This document shows positions 4,883 to 10,800 of a DNA stretch of 13,722 nucleotides, one piece after another. The stretch covers positions 1 through 13,722 of the forward strand of contig JACPZF010000032.1 in assembly GCA_016195615.1 (NCBI GenBank). The letters are read 5' to 3'. Positions within the stretch are counted from its first letter, which is position 1; every line of letters begins with the position of its first letter. Source of the stretch: Candidatus Gottesmanbacteria bacterium. GTDB lineage: Bacteria > Patescibacteriota > Microgenomatia > JACPZF01. Under the pieces are notes generated by a model. The model worked only from the letters and a program-made list of their open reading frames with translations. It ran no database searches and had not been told where the DNA came from. The position numbers and the translations under genes are program-made.

Positions 4883-7800
4883 TTAATCTGCAAGGAGTTT
4901 CGGACCAGACTCATTGAAATAATAATTGACAATTGAAGTATTGTTTAGTTTTTCCCTCCAAAACCCAACCAGTTTTGACCTAAATGTATCTATTTTTCGT
5001 AACATAAAAGCCAAAAACCGCGCGGCCTTATCAAGATCGCCGCCAAAGCCAAGAAAATTTAGTCCGCTTGGATGAGTATTGGCAAATTTATCAAGCGCAT
5101 CTGCGGTATTTCCGAGAATAGATCTGTGGCCGCCGTTTTGTTGGATTATTTCGGCGGCGCGCGAAAGAAAAGTACCAATATTTCTGTCTGTTCCGCGAAT
5201 TCTAAAGACAACGGTTTCATTGGGTTTCTCGGTGTTTAACGTTAAGAAATTAATCAAATCTAATAGTGCGTTCCTGCTTCCTTCCAACTGCCATGATTGG
5301 TTGTTTGGGTCGTAAAAAAACGACGACGCCACCTTGTTAAGCTGTATTTTGTTTTTTTTGGCAAAGTCGGCAAGCGATAGATTCGTTCTGGCCCAAAAAA
5401 TTTGGCCCTCTTGATTGACATAACCAACTAAATAATGCCCATTTGAAGGGCCCATATGGGTATTGGCCAGATTCGTTTTAAATTCCTCGCTTTCGCCATC
5501 TTGGAGGCTGGCTTGGTGGAGGGTTAAACTTTCAGAAGGGGAAATTACCGGCGAGGTGGGTTTTACTAGTCCTGCCGCAAAGCCACCAAAATTGAGCCAT
5601 GATGCGCCAAAAAGAGAAGTCCAAACATGGGATTGGGAGAAAAGAGGAGGAATGATTTTTTGGTAGAGAGGCGAGGTTTCAATTCGGATGGCAAGACGGG
5701 AGAAATAGTCTTTAACATTTTGTAAAATCCCGAGGTTAAGCTTCGTTTCAACCTCCGAGGTTAAAGGTTCATTGAGTAAAGGAAGTGCTGGTCTTTTTTC
5801 CTCGCGTATTTTTTTCCATTCATTGTGAGAGATTTGGATTTGATTAAGATCTTCTCCTTTTTGAGTATGAGCTAAAACGAGACGCAAAATATCAATGTGA
5901 TCTTCCTCTGTCAATCCGTGGTAGAAGTTCCATAAACCGTCAAACGTGGAAACTTGCTGTGGTGGAATGTTAAATAATTCCTGGGCTATTTTTTCAAGAA
6001 TTGCTCTAACTTGCTGAAAGTCTTCAACATGCTTTTTTAATAAATCGGTATTATCGGTTTGATTATAAAGCCTTAAGAAATAAGAATTTTTTCTGGCAAC
6101 AGAGGACGTTAGAAATTCTACCAAAAGAGAATATGTTTCACCAAATGCGAGTTTTTCAGCAGCGGAAGAAAGTGAAGATAAGTAATTCCACATGAATTCA
6201 TGAATGAGAGCACCCCTAACGGCCTGACCGTCTTTCATAAGATCATCCAGAGCAATTTGAGGAAAATGTACCTCAAAACCAACATTTATCATATACGCTC
6301 CTGGTGTATAACTACCAATGCCAAGCCTAATGATCTTGGTATCAAGGGATGGATTAATTCGAAGATAGAAATGTAAAACATCAGCCATTAAATGCGCCAA
6401 ATAATATTCTATTTCTTTAACATTGCTAAGGTTATTAACAAAACTTTCTAAATTAGAAAAAGTTACTACCACCTTAAAATTAGGATTGTTTGGGTCGACA
6501 AGTAGATAAGCACCACCGTTTATCTTGCTGAACGCACTAATCGCACCAATTGGTAGATTTGTATCGTTTTCTAAAAATGCAATATACTCATCGTTAGAAA
6601 GAGGTGTGATTTGAAAGGGAACAGCAGGTAAATTTTGCGGAATTGGTAGAGAAATTTTTGGTCGTTTATAAAATGGTAAATTATATTTAAAATCCTCCCA
6701 AATTTGTTTTAACCTTTCCGATATAGGAAGGTTTGGCAGGTTAGTATAAGTATTATGCGCGACGATGCCGTTTCCCACAAAGTTATGCGTGCCTTCGACT
6801 TCAATGTCATAGACATGTTCCTCTCCAACAGGTTCAATTGAGGCGATTTTAACGAATTTGACCTGGTCGTCAGCGTCAGCCACCGCGATTTCATCGCCGA
6901 CAGAAAGATCAATAACTTTTGTCCACCTTGAATTTGACACTTTGTCAGAAAAATTGCTATAATAATTTTTGTTATGAACAATATTGATAAAGCTTCTCAT
7001 ACCCCCGCCGGAATTGTCATTAAGCAAACCGTTAGATTCGGTAAGCCCTGTATTAAAGGCACGAGAATTGCCATTACTGATATTTTGAATCTTCTGCAAA
7101 GGGGATATGGTCTTGATGATATTCCCGTCCAATACGCCGGTATCACCATTGCCGACGCTAAAATTGCTCTTCGTTATGCCAGCCGCGTCTTGGGAAAAGA
7201 GGAAGTTTTGGAAATAGGAACCGCCTAAAGAGTTATGTTCAAATTCCTGACTGACGAGTGTGTTAACGCTGATGTTGTTTTTGGCTTGCGTGAAAACGGC
7301 ATTAACGTTATGACCGTTAGAGAAGCCGGTCTTACCGGCGCCGACGACAATACCATTTTCAGTTTTGCCTGCGATAACAAAAGAGTCTTGTTGAGTTTTG
7401 ACAGAGGGTTTGGAGACATCTTTCGCTTCAGTATCAGCAAAAGCCATGGCGTGATTATTGTTTTGGTTGGACAAATGAGTAAAAGTGAAATCATTAAGGT
7501 GATTTTGACTTTTCTGGCTGTCGTTAAAACCACTGCCGGCTTGCGGGGTAAGTTGGCGATTCTGGGAAAAACCAGAATCAGACTGATTAAGAGATGAGGT
7601 TTTTTGTCGAACAAGATACGGGTGGTTTCCAGTAGTTCTGATTTCTCTTCCGTCCTCCGTAGTTAATTTATAAACCGGTTTAACCCCCATATCCAAAAGG
7701 GCCTTGATTTGGTGCGGCTCAAGTAGGCCGGTTTGTTCATTTAAAGACAAAACATATTGGCCCGGTTTAACATCTTTAATTTGTGTATATTCCACCGCTT

Positions 7801-10800
7801 TGTCATCCTGAACCGATTCGGCCTGAGCCTCACGGCCGAAGGCTTGTTTCAGTATCTGATCGGATTCTGAAATGAATTCAGAATGACGAGAAACAATTGG
7901 CAAAAGAGTGTCTCCCGTCACACATTGGGTTAAATCATTTCTCGCTCTTCCAACTTGCCCGGAAAGAAAATTTTTTACAGCTCGTGTTAATGTTCCCAAA
8001 TTATGTTCTCTTAGCCACTTTTCTAAATCCTGCCCGAACGGCGACTGGCCTGGTTGGAGGGCAAAATGTAACGATTGCTCTGTCCAGCCCATATAAGCAG
8101 CAAAACGGGCCAGACGGTCTTTTAATGATTGTAAAATCCCGAGGTTTGTCCTCGTTTTAACCTCCGATGTTAAAGGTTCGATCCCCGGATGGACGGCCCC
8201 TAATGATATTTTTACTTTTCCTCGCTCATCTTTGGCATAGTTTAAGGCAGTTATAACCCAGGAAGGAAAATTAAAGGTTTTGCCAAAAAGATTTAATTGT
8301 AATGAGGTTATTTTGGTTGTCCTGATAACTCTTTTACTAGGTACGACCTCGTCGGGCGAAACTTCGCGGAAAGAGCCAAAATCTAAAACCACGGGCTCGG
8401 AGGTGAAGGAGAGGAGACCAAAAAAAATAGTTTTTGGGGTCAAGTTTTCCGTTCCTAGAGCGGGTTGAGGTTGCGAAAAACCATTTTGTCTTACAAATTT
8501 GCCTCTTAATTTTTCTAAAATTTTATTAAAATCAGGGGCGAGCTTTTTACTATAGATAGAGTAAGAAACTCCCGTATCAAAATAATTTTCATTTTCCTCT
8601 AAATCAAATTGTATTTTTATTAAATCTCGACCCAGCTCCAACGCTTTTTGTCTATCTGTCAAAGTGTCATTAATATCAACTGTTTTACTCCAAGGATAGA
8701 GTCCCAAAGGAATTTTTTCTGGTGCGGAATAACTGATAACATCCGAACCGTGATAAAAAGTTCCTATATCACTAAGTAACGACGACAAAATAGTCAAAAC
8801 AATTTCCGGAATTTGAGAATGTTTAATAACATTTTCTTCATGTATCAAATCGATGTTTTTCGTTAGTGACAATTGTTTTCCAGAGTATGATTTTACTAGT
8901 AAAGTTGCCAGTTCTGATGCATCTGCGGTTACAAAGCGAACATGGTTCTGGTTGGATTGAATAAAATCTAATTCTTCTTGCGAATATAAATCGGCCCTTT
9001 TTTCATTAAAGGTCCGATAATAGAGTAAGTGTGCAGCCCCGGTATAAGAAGATCGTTCGTTCATGACTTTATTTATTAATCCATCATTAATATCGACCAG
9101 GTTTGTTACCACTAAAATTAAGCGGTCAGATACAACAGCCTTTTTAAATTCATCTCTATAGAGAGAATCAGCAGCCAATAATCTTATGAAGGAAACTCCT
9201 GCCCCCCCACCGAAATCGACAGCGATTACCGGCTTATCCTTTTTAAGCAGTAGAAGTTGATATAAGTTTTCCGCTAGAACTAATTCCGTACCTTGTAGTG
9301 GACTAGTCAATTTAGCCTTGTCTGAAAGTTTTTGGTTTAACTTAATTGTATTTCTATAAAAACCTACAATATACCCACCGATAAAGCGATTAATTCCTCG
9401 TAATCCAGACCTGTAATTATTCTTAATATATTGTTCTATGGTTTTTCTTAAATTGTAATTAAACGATGGTTTAGCTATTTTTTCAGCCTGTTTAATGACG
9501 TCTTCTGTAGTTTTCTGCCCGGCTTGATTTTCCGCTCCAGGAGCGGAAGGCTGCGGGGCAATTTCAGCTTGTGATTTACTAACTTCCGCCACTGCCTGAT
9601 TATGGATTTTTTCAAGCTCAAGAGCCCACTGATCATCGGAATCTGTAAAGGCGATAAATTGTATTATTCCGCTCAAATTATGGGCGGTTGATAAAAGATT
9701 AATTTCCTCTTCTTTAAAGAAATTGATTTTAACAAGTAAAGCCTTAATTTTTTCTTGTGTGACGGGTGTTTTGTTAATAAGATTAGTGACAATATTCTCA
9801 TAAAGAAAATCGGCATCGATTTGACCTAAAAGTTCTTTAATTTTAGGAAAGGCACTTACAAATTTACCGCTGGCGTCATAGTATGCTTTGTATTTTTGTG
9901 ATGCAGACAAAGAATAACCAGACAATAAGCCGTAAATTACGTCTGACGAACGCCAATTTTTATATCTTCTTACAAAAGCTAGAGGATCATTTTTAATTTC
10001 TTCAAAATATTTGCTGTACGCTGGGTTACTTACGACCCGATTAAGGGCTTCGACATTAACCAGATTGTAAAAATTTGGACCGTTTAAGAAGACTCTATAA
10101 TTAGTGTTTTTCTCGATTGCAGTTATAACGGAATTTCTTTTATTGATATCTAAATCTGTTGTAAATAAAGAATTTTCGATTGATTTAACGGGGAATACGC
10201 CGGTATAAGCGGCAATGATAAATTTATCAGCTTCAATAACTTTCCGTACAACTGCTGGTAACGCTTCCAACATTTCTTGATAAGCTAGAACACCTTTTTT
10301 GGCCAGGTCAAGGTCGGTAGGGAGATTTGGCGCTTTAACATAAGTATTGTGCGCGATAATGCCCCCGTAAACAATGTCGCTTCGCTCCATGTTACGGGGT
10401 AAACGTTTCCCCAATAGATAATCTTGTTCTTCATCCTTTGTGAGCGTTTGTCCAGTTTTATTGTTGACGTAGTGCCCGCCTACAAAGTTATGCGTGCCTT
10501 CGACTTCAATGTCATAGACATGTTCCTCTCCAACAGGTTCAATTGAGGTAATTTTAACGAATTTGACATCCTCTTTTGGTGTGGTATTATAATTAATTGT
10601 GAGCAAATTATCAGCGGGCCAGAGGAAATTAATTGCTGAATTTTTCGCAAATATCGGCGTTGCCTGGTTTGGGGCTGGTGTCATAGCTTCGATTTCTTCT
10701 TGGTCTAATGATAGAGTTATCATATTCGTTTCCTTTACTTGGGGAATCGCATTGTCGGCAGTATTTTTAGTAGCAGGATTATTTATTAGTAAAGGACTAA

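Larger units (their letters stand above)
3903..4912 (-). mobile_element. Complete IS, IS5/IS4-like, 1010 bp
   Basis: The ends are a perfect 11-bp inverted repeat, GAGTCTGGTCC (3903-3913) and GGACCAGACTC (4902-4912), with further partial matching inward (AACT on both sides). It is flanked by a perfect 7-bp duplication and carries one intact transposase. Intact ends and duplication, together with open host frames on both sides, indicate a recent insertion. It lies in the same orientation as the giant gene it interrupts. Family is judged from the transposase; a 7-bp duplication is longer than usual for IS5. Confidence 0.88.
6752..7924 (-). other. Hint/intein domain 2, carrying a nested TA cassette
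   Basis: Residues 1910-2300 of the giant frame (391 aa). Block A is CVTGDTLLPI, block B TTGNHPYLV, block F EHVYDIEVEGTHNFV, block G GIVAHN followed by Thr. All residues needed for N-S shift, Asn cyclisation and a +1 nucleophile are present, so splicing or cleavage is possible. No endonuclease motifs are seen. About 228 residues between Val2014 of HPYLV and the WTKVIDLSVGDEIAV strand (Trp2243) are low-complexity, rich in Asn, Ser, Gly and Gln, and correspond exactly to the antisense of the toxin-antitoxin cassette. The boundary context is TQ|C and HN|TY, the same as Hint 1. Confidence 0.85.

Noticed and set aside
7225..7614. 129-codon - strand frame opposite the DUF5615 gene
   Set aside because: It is out of phase with the giant frame and overlaps two well-supported coding frames; no domain is visible, so it is a shadow.
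7802..7887. CRISPR array or tRNA-like structure in the palindromic region
   Set aside because: No regular repeat-spacer periodicity and no cloverleaf; nested inverted repeats fit a REP-like element better.
7908..8468. Several 60-90 codon + strand frames over Hint 2 block A and the region before it
   Set aside because: Unlike the nested cassettes, they have no promoter, no partner gene and no recognisable domain, and they run over conserved - strand coding sequence.
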